Of a stretch of DNA of 64,000 bases, positions 1 through 11,494 are shown in pieces. Numbering within the stretch: position 1 is the first letter of the stretch; the number at the start of each line of letters is the position of its first letter. Under the pieces are notes generated by a model. It was not told the DNA's origin. It was given only the letters and a program-made list of their open reading frames with translations, and searched no databases. The stretch covers positions 61,254 to 125,253 of the forward strand of contig JAUNLD010000001.1 in NCBI GenBank assembly GCA_030532425.1, written 5' to 3'. The DNA comes from Lautropia sp. GTDB taxonomy: Bacteria; Pseudomonadota; Gammaproteobacteria; Burkholderiales; Burkholderiaceae_E. The translations under genes and the position numbers were made by a program.

Positions 1-31
1 GCGCAGCACCTGAATCGTCCGGAGAGGCCCC

Positions 32-1354
32 ATGACCCCTGATTTCCAGCAACGGATGGTCGAAGCCACCCGCCTGACCCGCACCGGCAACCTGAGCGCC
101 GCCACCGCCCTGATCCAGGCAGCCCTGGGTGGCGCCACCATGACGGGCATGCCCCCCGCAGCCGCCACCAGCCCTGCCCCTGCCGCAGTCGACATCATCG
201 ACGTGGAGGCCCGGGTGATCGACCACGGCCCGGCCGAAGTCGATGCCGCGTTCACGACGAAGACAGCCGGACGACGGGCCGCCTCCGGTACCGGCGGCAG
301 CACCGGTGCATTCCCCTTCACCCCGCCGTCGGGCCAGGCCGGCAGCATGGGTTTCGGCCCGATGGCATTCAACCCGATGGAGCTGGGTCTGCCGGCAGGG
401 CAGTTCCTGCATCCCGACCTGTTCAACACAGCCCAGGCCGCCAAAGGCCCGGCCACCGGCACAGGCCGGGCCGACCACGACGCCACCCGCTTTGCCGACG
501 CCACCGCGCCACGGGGCACGCTCACGCGCGGCCACTTCAGGCACCCCAGCGCCGGGCAGCGCGATTACCTGCTGTTCTCACCTCCCGCTGAAGCCGGCGC
601 CGGCCCACGCCCGCTGGTCGTCATGCTGCATGGCTGCACCCAGAACGCGGACGATTTCGCGGCCGGCACCCGGATGAACGAACTGGCCAGCGAGGCCGGC
701 TTCCATGTGCTGTACCCGGATCAGTCCCGCCAGCACAACCCGCAGGGATGCTGGAACTGGTTCAAGCACAACCACCAGCAGCGGGAGAGGGGTGAGCCCG
801 CCGTGCTGGCCGGCATGGTTCGCGAGGTGGCCCGCCAGCACGACATCGACCCGGATCGCATCTATGTGGCCGGCCTGTCGGCCGGTCGCGCCATGGCCGC
901 CATCCTCGGCAGGCGCTATCCCGACCTGTTCGCAGCCGTCGGTGTCCATTCGGGACTGGCGGCGGGCGCTGCCAGGGATCTGCCATCGGCACTGGCCGCC
1001 ATGCAGCGGGGCGCACCCGGACAACTCGGCAGCAGTCGAGGCATCCCGACCATCGTCTTTCATGGCGACCGCGACACCACCGTCCATCCGGACAACGCCG
1101 CCCACGTCATGAATGGCGCCGGCCATGCAGGCCACGGACAGGGCGAGCGGATCGAGCGCGCCGGGCTGCGCAGCAGCACCCGTCGGGTTCACCGGGCGGC
1201 CGACGGACGCATCGTGGCCGAGCAATGGCTGATCGATGGCGCGGGCCATGCCTGGTCCGGCGGCAGCCCGGCCGGCAGCTACACCGACCCGCAGGGGCCG
1301 GACGCCAGCGCCGAGATGTGGCGCTTCTTCCGGCAGCATCGCCGCCAGCCCTGA
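32..1354 (+). CDS. PHB depolymerase-family esterase, cytoplasmic type
   Basis: A 440-residue alpha/beta hydrolase of the PHB depolymerase/feruloyl esterase family. The first ~165 residues are a poorly conserved, Ala/Pro-rich leader that begins with a short helical segment, as in phasin-associated depolymerases. The hydrolase core starts near residue 170 with the oxyanion motif MLHGCTQNADDF (about 198-209). The nucleophile elbow is GLSAG with Ser at about 283; Asp in HGDRD and His in GAGHAW complete a plausible triad. The family usually reads GLSAGGAM, but here the residue after the box is Arg (GLSAGRAM), which may alter the elbow. No signal peptide is visible, so it probably acts in the cytoplasm on polyhydroxyalkanoate or another ester. 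A GGAGAGG ribosome site lies 4 nt before the ATG. An 11-bp hairpin follows the stop. Family assignment is firm; substrate is unknown. Confidence 0.85.
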   Translation: MTPDFQQRMVEATRLTRTGNLSAATALIQAALGGATMTGMPPAAATSPAPAAVDIIDVEARVIDHGPAEVDAAFTTKTAGRRAASGTGGSTGAFPFTPPSGQAGSMGFGPMAFNPMELGLPAGQFLHPDLFNTAQAAKGPATGTGRADHDATRFADATAPRGTLTRGHFRHPSAGQRDYLLFSPPAEAGAGPRPLVVMLHGCTQNADDFAAGTRMNELASEAGFHVLYPDQSRQHNPQGCWNWFKHNHQQRERGEPAVLAGMVREVARQHDIDPDRIYVAGLSAGRAMAAILGRRYPDLFAAVGVHSGLAAGAARDLPSALAAMQRGAPGQLGSSRGIPTIVFHGDRDTTVHPDNAAHVMNGAGHAGHGQGERIERAGLRSSTRRVHRAADGRIVAEQWLIDGAGHAWSGGSPAGSYTDPQGPDASAEMWRFFRQHRRQP

Positions 1355-1357
1355 CGA

Positions 1358-1391
1358 AGAAGGCCGGCTCGCACAGGCGGGCCGGCCTTCT
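1358..1391. terminator. Hairpin terminator between the esterase gene and ssb
   Basis: A perfect 11-bp stem (1358-1368 with 1381-1391) and 12-nt loop lie between two convergent genes. There is no clear T-run on the right, so this is a probable bidirectional terminator by position rather than by a full motif. Confidence 0.5.
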
Positions 1392-1444
1392 GTCATGGCG
1401 TTTGCCTGATGGCAGGCGTCCACGGACGCCTGCCTGAGACAAGC

Positions 1445-1963
1445 TCAGAACGGGATATCGTCATCCATGTCGTCAAAACTGGTAGCCGGACGGTTGCCGC
1501 TGGCCGGCGCCGGTGCGGCAGCACGCCCCCCACCATAGCCCTCATCTCCCCCAAAGCCACCGCCACCACTGCGGCCCCCGGAGCGGCCGCCATAGTCGCC
1601 GCCATAGCCACCACCCGACTCACCACCGCCATCGCGGCCACCCAGCATCTGCATCTGGTCGGCCACGATCTCGGTCGAATACTTCTCGACACCATTGCTG
1701 TCGGTGTACTTGCGGGTGCGCAGCCGGCCCTCGATGTAGACCGAGCGCCCCTTCTTCAGGTACTGGCCAGCGATTTCGGCCAGCCGCCCGAACATGCTGA
1801 CGCGGTGCCATTCGGTTTCTTCACGGCGCTCGCCCGATTTGTCCTTCCACTGCGAGGTGGTGGCCAGCGAGAGGTTGCACATGGCCGTGCCTTCGGCCGT
1901 ATAGCGAAGCTCCGGGTCCCGACCCAGGTTGCCCACCAGAATGACTTTGTTGACGGATGCCAT
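1445..1963 (-). CDS. ssb: Single-stranded DNA-binding protein
   Basis: Encodes a 172-residue SSB that coats single-stranded DNA in replication, repair and recombination. The N-terminal OB fold starts [19 protein letters not shown] Gly/Ser/Arg-rich linker follows, and the protein ends in the acidic tip DDMDDDIPF, which recruits partner proteins. The reading frame is open 10 codons further upstream, but the ATG at 1963 is preceded by AAGGAG at good spacing and matches the family start. It sits beside an MFS gene and uvrA, a conserved neighbourhood in Burkholderiales. About 270 nt separate its start from the MFS stop, so it likely has its own promoter. Confidence 0.97.
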   Translation of the reverse strand: MASVNKVILVGNLGRDPELRYTAEGTAMCNLSLATTSQWKDKSGERREETEWHRVSMFGRLAEIAGQYLKKGRSVYIEGRLRTRKYTDSNGVEKYSTEIVADQMQMLGGRDGGGESGGGYGGDYGGRSGGRSGGGGFGGDEGYGGGRAAAPAPASGNRPATSFDDMDDDIPF

Positions 1964-2232
1964 CAGAAAAACTCCTTGAACAGAATGGGGCATCCCGGAC
2001 AGACCGCGCTGCCCGGCTCATGCCCTGCATGATCCCATGATCGCACTGCGGGCGGCGTATTGCGGCCCCACCGGCATTGCGTCGTACCACAAACAGGCGG
2101 TGCGTGGATTGTCGGCCGGTTGCCGATGCGCCGGTGGCCGCGGCCATCCAGACAGCCTACGCCGCATGGCTGCCTGGCGTGCACCCTGTCACACCCCGTG
2201 CCCGGCGGGACCGCTGTTCGCCCACGCGATGC

Positions 2233-3501
2233 TTACTGCCCATGCACCTGGGCCGGCACACCCACCGGCCAGCGCCGGGCCTGCCGTGCCACTGCCCACC
2301 ACAGCAGCAGCAGCACGGTGGAGGCCACGAAGACGCCGGCATCACCCAGGTGGCGGGCCAGCAGACCGCCCAGCGCGCCGCCGGCAAACACCCCCAGCGA
2401 CTGGCAGGTGCTGTAGACCCCCAGGGCCAGACCACGGCCATTGGGCGGCACCAGACGCGACACCAGCGAGGGCAGCAGCGCCTCCAGCAGGTTGAAGCCG
2501 ACGAAGAAGACCAGCAGCAGCGTGGCCAGCAGCCACGCCCCCTCCGGCAACAGCGGCGAGAGCAGAAAGCCCGCCTGCGCCACCGCCACCGTCATCACCC
2601 CGCCCAGAAACACGGCACGCATCCGCCCACCCCGCTCGGCCATCCGCATGGGGACCAGCATCAGCAGGAAGGCCACCACCACCACCGGCAGATACAGCTG
2701 CCAGTGCTGGCCGATGGGCAGGCCCGCTGCCAGCAGACGCGCCGGCAGCACCACGAACAGCGCCATCTGCGTCAGGTGCAGCACGAAAATGCCCAGGTTC
2801 AGGCGCCACAGATCAGCGTCCAGCACATCGCGCATGGGCGGGCGCGGCGCAGCGCGCTGCGCGTTGACCGAGGGCGGCGGCTCGGGCACCAGCTTCCACA
2901 GCACGCCGATGGCCACCAGGGCCAGCACCGCCGTCAGCACGAAGATGCCCGACAGGCCCCCCGCTTCGTACAGCACCGGGCCGATCACCAGCGACAGCGC
3001 ATAGGAGAGCGCGATCATCACGCCGATCAGCGCCATCGCCTTGCTGCGGTTCACGTCACGGGTGGAATCGGCCACCAGTGCACTGATGGCGGCCGACACC
3101 GCTCCGGCCCCCTGGAGGGCCCGGCCCAGCGCCAGCATCGGCACCGTCTCGGCCAGCGCGGCCACGATGCTGCCCGCCAGCATGATGAGCAGTCCCACGG
3201 TGATGACCGGCTTGCGGCCGAAGCGGTCGGAGGCCGCACCAAAGGGAATCTGCATGGCGGCCTGCGTCAGCCCGTAGAGGCCAAAGGCCAGGCCCACCCA
3301 GAAGGCATCGTCGCCTCCCGGCATGCCGGCCGCATGCAGCACGAAGACCGGCATCACCAGAAACAGGCCCAGCATGCGGATGGCGTAGAGGCTGGCCAGC
3401 CACAGGCTGGCCCTCAGCTCGCCCGCCGACATGCGTGTCGACGCCCCGCCGCCTGCGCGGCCCGCCTTCTCATCCATGCTCATGGCTTCATCCGTGGTCA
3501 C
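2233..3501 (-). CDS. MFS transporter
   Basis: A 422-residue major facilitator with about 12 hydrophobic segments. The loop 2-3 signature is visible as [14 protein letters not shown]. The N-terminal half resembles YajR-type drug/proton antiporters, but the C-terminal soluble domain of YajR is missing. The substrate cannot be deduced. The 5' end is uncertain: position 3501 is a GTG without a good ribosome site, and ATGs follow at 3483 and 3477. It is divergent from uvrA and upstream of ssb on the same strand, a position conserved in relatives. The intergenic space shared with uvrA is under 100 nt. Confidence 0.88.
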   Translation of the reverse strand: MTTDEAMSMDEKAGRAGGGASTRMSAGELRASLWLASLYAIRMLGLFLVMPVFVLHAAGMPGGDDAFWVGLAFGLYGLTQAAMQIPFGAASDRFGRKPVITVGLLIMLAGSIVAALAETVPMLALGRALQGAGAVSAAISALVADSTRDVNRSKAMALIGVMIALSYALSLVIGPVLYEAGGLSGIFVLTAVLALVAIGVLWKLVPEPPPSVNAQRAAPRPPMRDVLDADLWRLNLGIFVLHLTQMALFVVLPARLLAAGLPIGQHWQLYLPVVVVAFLLMLVPMRMAERGGRMRAVFLGGVMTVAVAQAGFLLSPLLPEGAWLLATLLLVFFVGFNLLEALLPSLVSRLVPPNGRGLALGVYSTCQSLGVFAGGALGGLLARHLGDAGVFVASTVLLLLWWAVARQARRWPVGVPAQVHGQ

Positions 3502-3590
3502 TTTGCCGCAATGTTAGCAGCCCGCCCCCATGGATTCGGTATAGTTGCGGGTTGCCCTCTGGTTGCAGGAGCCGACCCGCGAGCGCCGGC

Positions 3591-6521
<2,931 letters not shown>

Positions 6522-6872
6522 AGCCTGGGCCGGCCGCCTCCACCCTGGCGACAACCGGCGCCACCGGGCCCCTACCCCACCGCCCCCTCTTCCTGACCGG
6601 GTCGTGCGCGCCGGATCCTGATTGCGTACCCTCCATACAACACGGGTACGACCAGGTTGCGCGCCATGTTCACACGCGCGCAACACAAGCCAGGGCAGCC
6701 TCGTCATCACAAACATTCCGTCGAAATATTTAACAATATCCATAAAGCGCACACCTTTTCCCGCCCCTCTGGCGAGATCCTTGATCCTGTCGGCGCCTCC
6801 AACATGCGTTGCGTCTGCCAACAAGTGTTGGCTCATCCGACATGCTTTTTCCAACAGGACAAGGAGATTTCC
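6522..6872. other. Intergenic region uvrA to lipoprotein 1
   Basis: 351 nt without a convincing gene. The left part is GC-rich. An AT-rich pocket at about 6716-6755 in otherwise GC-rich DNA is the likely promoter area of the lipoprotein gene, but no clear -35/-10 pair could be fixed. A perfect inverted repeat lies nearer the gene and is listed separately. Confidence 0.5.
6817..6832. promoter_or_regulatory. Inverted repeat upstream of lipoprotein 1
   Basis: GCCAACA-AG-TGTTGGC is a perfect 7-bp inverted repeat with a 2-nt centre, about 40 nt upstream of the ATG at 6873. It could be a repressor operator. The 2-nt centre makes a stable RNA hairpin less likely. Inference from sequence only. Confidence 0.3.
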
Positions 6873-7871
6873 ATGTTGAACACAAGCACCCGATTCACGA
6901 TCACGGCATCGACGCTGGCCCTTCTGCTGGCAGGTTGCGGCGGCAGCGGTAGTGGCGACAACACCGGGAGCACCGTCAAGGACAACCCCGCCCCCGCAGC
7001 GGCCAGCACGCTGGAAAGCGTCGAACCGCTCAAAACCCTGCATGAAAAGGCCCCTCAGAATGCCGCCACCCCCATCTCGGCGCAGGGCGTGCGGGGTGAC
7101 GTGCTGAAAACCATGCTGGAGCAGCGTGCTTGCAGCAACCCCTTGCCTGCGGCCAGCCTGAATGGCCCCACCCTGACCAAGGAGCAGGACGACCGGATGA
7201 TGGTCAGCGCCGAAGCCGAACTGAAGCCGACGCCCTACATCGACAACCCCAACCCGCCGGGCAAGCCGCCCGCCACGCCGCACTTCCCATGGGGATGCTC
7301 CAGTTTCACCTTGTACCAGCCGGCCCAACCCGGCGAGTACACCCTGCATGCCGGCAGTGGCTCGATCTTTCAGGGGCAGTCGGTCGACTACGTGAAGCTC
7401 AGCTACAACATCAACGGCAGCGAGATCCCGTACCAGGTGACGGCCAACGACGTCACGCTGGGCGCGCAGATCAGCACGTACAGCCAGTTTTATGAAGGGC
7501 TGCGCAGCTTCCAGCCCCAGAAACCCTCGGGCCCGCTGAAAGAGGACGTTCAGCTGAACGCCCCCCAGCCCCTCAACTTCCGGCTGGATGAGCGCGTCGG
7601 CTATGGCGTGCTGATGCACTGGAGCGATCAGGCCAACAACGCGGTACGGATGCTGCTGCTGCCTGGCAACACCGCCAACCAGGCCAAGGTGTGCTGGCAC
7701 AGCGAGCTGCGCTTTGCCAGGCGCCTGCATTGCCAGAGCTGGAACGTGCCCGCCAGCTGGCAGCACGGCCAGACCCTGGAGATCGATGACCAGTACCTCA
7801 TCGACGACCGCAGCACCTACGTGGGCGAAAGCGGCCTGCTGTACTGGCACAGCAAGCGCCGTGGCGGCTGA
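6873..7871 (+). CDS. Lipoprotein of a tandem paralogous family (copy 1)
   Basis: I do not recognise a named family. The 332-residue product has a lipoprotein signal ending in the lipobox LLAG-Cys22, so it is probably anchored in the outer membrane or periplasm. A low-complexity Ser/Ala/Pro linker follows, then a conserved domain: [16 protein letters not shown] near residue 72, LNGP, an extended beta-rich middle, YGVLMHW, MLLLPG, and a C-terminal block RLHCQSW...[18 protein letters not shown]. Four Cys in the mature domain (in RAC, WGCS, VCWH, LHCQ) have equivalents in the two paralogues, suggesting two disulfides. Start chosen at 6873 because AAGGAGA precedes it and the signal peptide begins there, although the frame is open to 6657. 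No catalytic motif is evident. Confidence 0.7.
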   Translation: MLNTSTRFTITASTLALLLAGCGGSGSGDNTGSTVKDNPAPAAASTLESVEPLKTLHEKAPQNAATPISAQGVRGDVLKTMLEQRACSNPLPAASLNGPTLTKEQDDRMMVSAEAELKPTPYIDNPNPPGKPPATPHFPWGCSSFTLYQPAQPGEYTLHAGSGSIFQGQSVDYVKLSYNINGSEIPYQVTANDVTLGAQISTYSQFYEGLRSFQPQKPSGPLKEDVQLNAPQPLNFRLDERVGYGVLMHWSDQANNAVRMLLLPGNTANQAKVCWHSELRFARRLHCQSWNVPASWQHGQTLEIDDQYLIDDRSTYVGESGLLYWHSKRRGG

Positions 7872-7932
7872 AGCCGTCATGCGGCTCCCGCAGGCATTGT
7901 CCTGAGCAACGCCTGCCGCACCTGATGCGCCG

Positions 7933-7962
7933 GCCCCTGCCCTGCTCCCGGGCGGCAGGGGC
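7933..7962 (+). terminator. Possible hairpin terminator after lipoprotein 1
   Basis: A 9-bp stem (7933-7941 with 7954-7962) lies 62 nt after the stop codon. It lacks a T-run, so termination efficiency is doubtful. Confidence 0.35.
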
Positions 7963-8040
7963 TGGCGCCACACCGTTGTGGACGCAGCCGTGGCTTTCTC
8001 CGGCGGCTCGACATAGGGTCATGAACGGCAACACACCGAC

Positions 8041-8115
8041 GCTTACGTCGTTGACGACCGTACCATTCATGCCGGCGAAAGCGGTTTGATGTACTGGCGC
8101 ACAGGCCCCTCCTGA
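8041..8115 (+). pseudogene. C-terminal remnant of a fourth lipoprotein paralogue
   Basis: Reading from 8041 gives AYVVDDRTIHAGESGLMYW and then six further codons including a TGA at 8113. This is a clear match to the C-terminal block of the three paralogues ([18 protein letters not shown] in copy 1). The same frame is closed by a TAG at 8014, and nothing upstream matches the family. The piece is therefore the scar of a deleted or recombined copy, not a gene. Confidence 0.75.
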
Positions 8116-8362
8116 CACAGCCTTCAGCCACACACGCAAGAACCCAGAACACGACACCAGCTTCCGCCAGGAGGCAAACAGCAGCGAGCGTACCGGAACG
8201 CGCTGAACACGGTCTCTTGTCAAGGGGGCCACATTCTCCTAGCATGGCACAAGCCATCGACACGGACGGGCACGTTCAGGCAAGCGATCGCATTCACATC
8301 ACGGCATCGTGGCGCAACGCACCTGACAGCCTGTCCGCCCTTCCCCCAGTTCAAGCCCTCCC

Positions 8363-8815
8363 ATGAGCACGATCCGATACACCGATGACATCGTCGCCTG
8401 GGCCAACCAGCAGGCAGCCCTGATCCGGGCCGGTCAGTTTGACCAGCTCGATCTGGAACATATTGCCGATGAGATTGAAGACGTGGGCAAAAGCGAACAA
8501 CGCGAGCTGGCCAGCCGACTGGCCGTCCTGCTCGGCCACCTGCTCAAATGGCATGTCCAGCCCAACCACCGCAGCCGCAGCTGGCAGCTCACCATCAAGG
8601 CACAGCGCAAGGAGTTGAGCCTGGCCTTGAAAGAAACCCCCAGCCTCAAGACCCGCCTGACCGACGAGGCATGGCTGGATGTGGTCTGGAGCCACGCCGT
8701 GGCGCTGGCCGCGCGTGAGACCGGGCTGGATGATTTTCCCGAGGCCTTGCCGTGGGCCATGCAGCAGGTGCTGGACCTGGACTGGATGCCGGACCAGAAA
8801 AAACCACAGGCCTGA
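8363..8815 (+). CDS. DUF29 family protein
   Basis: A 150-residue, all-helical-looking soluble protein with the DUF29 pattern: an N-terminal YTDDIVAWANQQAALIRAG, then the acidic helix LDLEHIADEIEDVGKSE, the segment LAVLLGHLLKWHVQP, and a Trp-rich end. The family is widespread in cyanobacteria and proteobacteria and has no established function. The gene lies between a lipoprotein remnant and a lipoprotein copy without signal peptide, and its stop codon is in the same frame as the downstream gene 27 nt later. This arrangement suggests insertion or replacement by recombination. No good ribosome site is seen before ATG 8363. Confidence 0.8.
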   Translation: MSTIRYTDDIVAWANQQAALIRAGQFDQLDLEHIADEIEDVGKSEQRELASRLAVLLGHLLKWHVQPNHRSRSWQLTIKAQRKELSLALKETPSLKTRLTDEAWLDVVWSHAVALAARETGLDDFPEALPWAMQQVLDLDWMPDQKKPQA

Positions 8816-8842
8816 ATCCCCCAGCCCGCCCCCGGCACGCCG

Positions 8843-9778
8843 GTGGCCACCGACTCCAGCACCGAAGCTGCTGCCGGCATTACGCCGCAGACCCCCGTGG
8901 CCGAGGTTCAGGACACGGCCACTCCAGCCCCTGCAAACGCGGCCCAGGCAGCCCAGCCCCCGGCCCATGCTGCCACAGCGGCCGCGGCTACCGGCCAGCC
9001 CGACGATGCAACACCCACCGCCGCAGCTCGGCCTGCTGCTGCACCGGCCATCTCCCGAGCCGGCGTCAGTGGCGAAGCCCTGCTGACGATGCTGGGCCAG
9101 CGCGCCTGCGCCGAGCCGGTGGAAACCAGCGGCCTGAACGGCCCGCCCGTGCCCACCGAATCGCGTGAGCTGCCGCAGATCCTGGCCGACCTGGCCGTGA
9201 CCCCCGAGAACTATACCGGCTCGACCCTGCCGGACAAGCCGATCATCAACGCGGTGTGCGACCCGCAGATGGCGCAATACAAGCTGATCCAGCCAGGTGA
9301 GCACAAGGTCGACATCTTCAGCCAGCGGCACTACCTGCACGACCATCTGGGCCGCCCCGACACCCGGCGGCAGTTCAGCAACACCCGTGTGAGCCTCCCG
9401 CTGACCGTGACCGAAACCCAGGTGACGCTGGGGGCACAGGTGGGCGACGCCCAGAACCCCTATCTGGCCAGCCAGACGCTCAGCTTCGCCCGCCAGGGCC
9501 AGGTGGGTTATGGCGTGCTGTCGCAGTGGGTGCAAAACGGCAACAACCTGCGCATGCTGCTGGTTCCCGGCCAGAAGGACAACGAAGCCCGTCTGTGCTG
9601 GAACACCCACAACGTCTCGGTCAAGCGGCTGCACTGCATGGCCTGGAGCCAGCCCGAGGGCTGGAAACCGGGTGATGCCCTGCAGCTGGAGGATCAGTAC
9701 ATCATCGACGACCGCAGCACCTACGCCGGTGAAAGCGGGCTGATGTATCTGCATTCGCGCAACGCGGCACAGCCCTGA
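8843..9778 (+). CDS. Lipoprotein-family paralogue lacking a signal peptide (copy 2)
   Basis: The 311-residue frame carries the complete conserved domain of copies 1 and 3 (GVSGEALLTMLGQRAC, LNGP, YGVLSQW, MLLVPG, RLHCMAW, YIIDDRSTYAGESGLMY, four Cys) after an Ala/Pro/Thr-rich linker. There is no hydrophobic leader or lipobox: the only usable start is a GTG at 8843 with no ribosome site, placed directly after the DUF29 stop and in the same frame. Either the gene has lost its 5' end and is decaying, or it is translated by coupling or readthrough from DUF29 and stays in the cytoplasm, where the paired Cys would make little sense. I favour a 5'-truncated gene. It is followed by a strong terminator. 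Confidence 0.6.
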   Translation: MATDSSTEAAAGITPQTPVAEVQDTATPAPANAAQAAQPPAHAATAAAATGQPDDATPTAAARPAAAPAISRAGVSGEALLTMLGQRACAEPVETSGLNGPPVPTESRELPQILADLAVTPENYTGSTLPDKPIINAVCDPQMAQYKLIQPGEHKVDIFSQRHYLHDHLGRPDTRRQFSNTRVSLPLTVTETQVTLGAQVGDAQNPYLASQTLSFARQGQVGYGVLSQWVQNGNNLRMLLVPGQKDNEARLCWNTHNVSVKRLHCMAWSQPEGWKPGDALQLEDQYIIDDRSTYAGESGLMYLHSRNAAQP

Positions 9779-10150
9779 TGGGCTGCCGGGCGGTGGCAGA
9801 CGCCCCGCCCTTGACAGGCACCTGTCCGGCACAGGCCGACACTGCCCCAGCGGCTGACCCCATGGTCAGCGACAGCAACCCGGCCTGCCGGGGGAGCATC
9901 AGCCCCCGGCAGGCCTTTTTCATGACCACGGGCATCACGATAGCCATCGGGCACCCCGTCGATGCGGGCGCGGCAGCAGAGGCGGGCAATGCCAGCCCCC
10001 AAAAAGGGCCTTGTCCGGAAAAAGCACACAGCCATCCGTGTCGATCGCAGGTATCGTTCCTGCCGTTCGTCACCGTCAGGCGGCCATCCAGCCCGGATGC
10101 AGCGCCACCCGTCAGGTGATCTCTCCCCGGCACAAACCAGAGGTCTTGCC
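9779..10150. other. Intergenic region between lipoprotein copies 2 and 3
   Basis: 372 nt holding a strong intrinsic terminator (listed separately) and the leader of copy 3. Frames open across it have no recognisable domain. No sharp promoter consensus was found, although copy 3 must be separately transcribed given the terminator. Confidence 0.5.
9882..9920 (+). terminator. Strong intrinsic terminator after lipoprotein copy 2
   Basis: A perfect 13-bp GC-rich stem (9882-9894 with 9903-9915), 8-nt loop AGCATCAG, and a run of five T at 9916-9920. It lies about 100 nt downstream of copy 2, the expected geometry for rho-independent termination. Confidence 0.9.
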
Positions 10151-11245
10151 ATGCTGAACAAGCTTTCCCGCGCCCCGATCGCCGCTGCCCTGCTGGCCGT
10201 GCTTGCAGCCTGCGGCGGAGGGGACGACAACGACACGGCCACCTCGACCTCGCCGCGCGCGCCGGAGCGCAACGGCACCGCCTCCTCGCCGGCCACCCCG
10301 GCCCAGAACGGCAGCACCGCCGCCCACGATACGGCCTCCCCCTCGGGCAACAGTGCTGCGGGCAGCACGGGCAGCCGCGACAGCGCCACGGCGCCCTCCC
10401 AGGCCGGCAGCATCAGCCTGCCCCCCGCCCCGGCCGGCAATCTGGTGCTGGATGTCCGCACCTCGGCCGCCATCAGCAGCAACGGCATCCGCGGCGACGT
10501 GCTGCTGACCAGCCTGTCGCAACAGGCGTGCAGCGGCCCGCTGTCGGCCGTCACCGGTCTGGATGGCCCGCGCGTGCGCGGTGCCGACGAGCTGGCCCTG
10601 CCGGTGATCGGTGCCGGCACCGAGCTGTCGCCCAGCAACTATGTGCTGCGCCCCGATGCCGCCAACATCGTCTCGCCGCTGGCCGGGCTGTGCCAGCGCA
10701 TGCGCTACCAGGCCCCGCTCGATGGCCGCGTCTACGAACTGAACATCTTCTCGAACCCGGTGTACCGGTATTCGCCGTCGGCCACCCAGGGCTTTCATTA
10801 TCTGGATGCCGACCTGCAACTGGCGATCACCGCCGAAGCCTTTGCCCTCTCGGCCACGGCTGATGCGGACAACACCGAAGACCGCGGCCGCACCTTCCAG
10901 ACGCAGGAAGCTGCCGAGCAGGAGGTGCAGCTGAGTGCCGGCGGCATCACCACCATCAACCGTGATGCGCTGGTGCCCTTCAACACCAGCCGCACCTGGA
11001 CCAACGGCAACCACCGCATCGAGATGCTGGTACTGCCCGCCGATGCCCCCAACCGCTTCCGCCAGTGCTGGTCGGTGGACCTGCACTATGCCCGCCGCCT
11101 GCAATGCACGGTCTGGGCCGTGCCCGCCACCTGGCGCTATGGCAGCGAGCTGCAATTCGTCGACCAGTATCTGGTCGATGACCGCAGCAGCTACCCCGGC
11201 GAGGCCGAAGGCAGCTTCCGCTACTTCCGCACCGACGAGCGCTGA
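10151..11245 (+). CDS. Lipoprotein of the tandem paralogous family (copy 3)
   Basis: A 364-residue lipoprotein: signal peptide MLNKLSRAPIAAALLAVLAA then lipobox Cys21, a long Ser/Thr/Ala/Pro-rich spacer to about residue 110, then the family domain (GIRGDVLLTSLSQQAC, a Gly-rich middle, MLVLPA, RLQCTVW, YLVDDRSSYPGEAEG). The four mature-domain Cys are in register with copies 1 and 2. It is the most diverged copy; an acidic insertion sits near the centre. ATG 10151 is chosen over upstream in-frame codons because it begins the signal peptide and has an AGAGG 9 nt before it. Function unknown; export to the envelope is well supported. Confidence 0.7.
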   Translation: MLNKLSRAPIAAALLAVLAACGGGDDNDTATSTSPRAPERNGTASSPATPAQNGSTAAHDTASPSGNSAAGSTGSRDSATAPSQAGSISLPPAPAGNLVLDVRTSAAISSNGIRGDVLLTSLSQQACSGPLSAVTGLDGPRVRGADELALPVIGAGTELSPSNYVLRPDAANIVSPLAGLCQRMRYQAPLDGRVYELNIFSNPVYRYSPSATQGFHYLDADLQLAITAEAFALSATADADNTEDRGRTFQTQEAAEQEVQLSAGGITTINRDALVPFNTSRTWTNGNHRIEMLVLPADAPNRFRQCWSVDLHYARRLQCTVWAVPATWRYGSELQFVDQYLVDDRSSYPGEAEGSFRYFRTDER

Positions 11246-11321
11246 ACGGCCCGGGGCAGCCCCGGTGCGGCCCTGCCCGACTGGCAGCAGCACACGGGGC
11301 GGCCGCACCGGCCTCCATGGC

Positions 11322-11357
11322 CCCGGTAGCCCGGTAGCCCGGTGGCCCGGCGGCCCC
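11322..11357. repeat. Short tandem repeat, 8-bp unit
   Basis: CCCGGTAG-type units repeat about four times (CCCGGTAG, CCCGGTAG, CCCGGTGG, CCCGGCGG) between the lipoprotein stop and the terminator. This is probably slippage-prone noncoding DNA. Confidence 0.6.
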
Positions 11358-11376
11358 GGATCAGCAGCACGCACCC

Positions 11377-11408
11377 GCAAAAACGGCGCCATCTGGCGCC
11401 GTTTTTGC
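11377..11408. terminator. Bidirectional terminator between lipoprotein 3 and lpxC
   Basis: A perfect 14-bp stem GCAAAAACGGCGCC / GGCGCCGTTTTTGC with loop ATCT. A-run and T-run flank the GC core, so it can work on both strands, as expected between these convergent genes. Confidence 0.92.
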
Positions 11409-11443
11409 ATGATTACAGGCAGGGTCCCGTTGGGGCAATGCAT

Positions 11444-11494
11444 CATCAGGGCAGCGCCACCATCAGGACAACGCCACCGTCAGGGCAGTGCCCA
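11444..11494. repeat. Three tandem 17-bp repeats overlapping the lpxC stop
   Basis: CATCAGGGCAGCGCCAC, CATCAGGACAACGCCAC and CGTCAGGGCAGTGCCCA follow one another without gaps. The third contains the lpxC stop codon (TCA at 11480-11482 on the plus strand) and its last codons. The array probably arose by duplication of the gene end. Confidence 0.65.

Larger units (their letters stand above)
7872..8362. other. Intergenic region with hairpin and gene remnant
   Basis: 491 nt without an intact gene. It holds a GC-rich hairpin at 7933-7962 (9-bp stem GCCCCTGCC/GGCAGGGGC, no T-run), possibly the terminator of copy 1, and the C-terminal remnant of a further lipoprotein copy at 8041-8115. No signal-peptide segment belonging to the next paralogue is found here. 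Confidence 0.6.

Noticed and set aside
8351-9832. 493-codon minus-strand frame opposite DUF29 and lipoprotein copy 2
   Set aside because: Low-complexity Gly/Arg/His composition; the plus-strand genes carry recognisable families.
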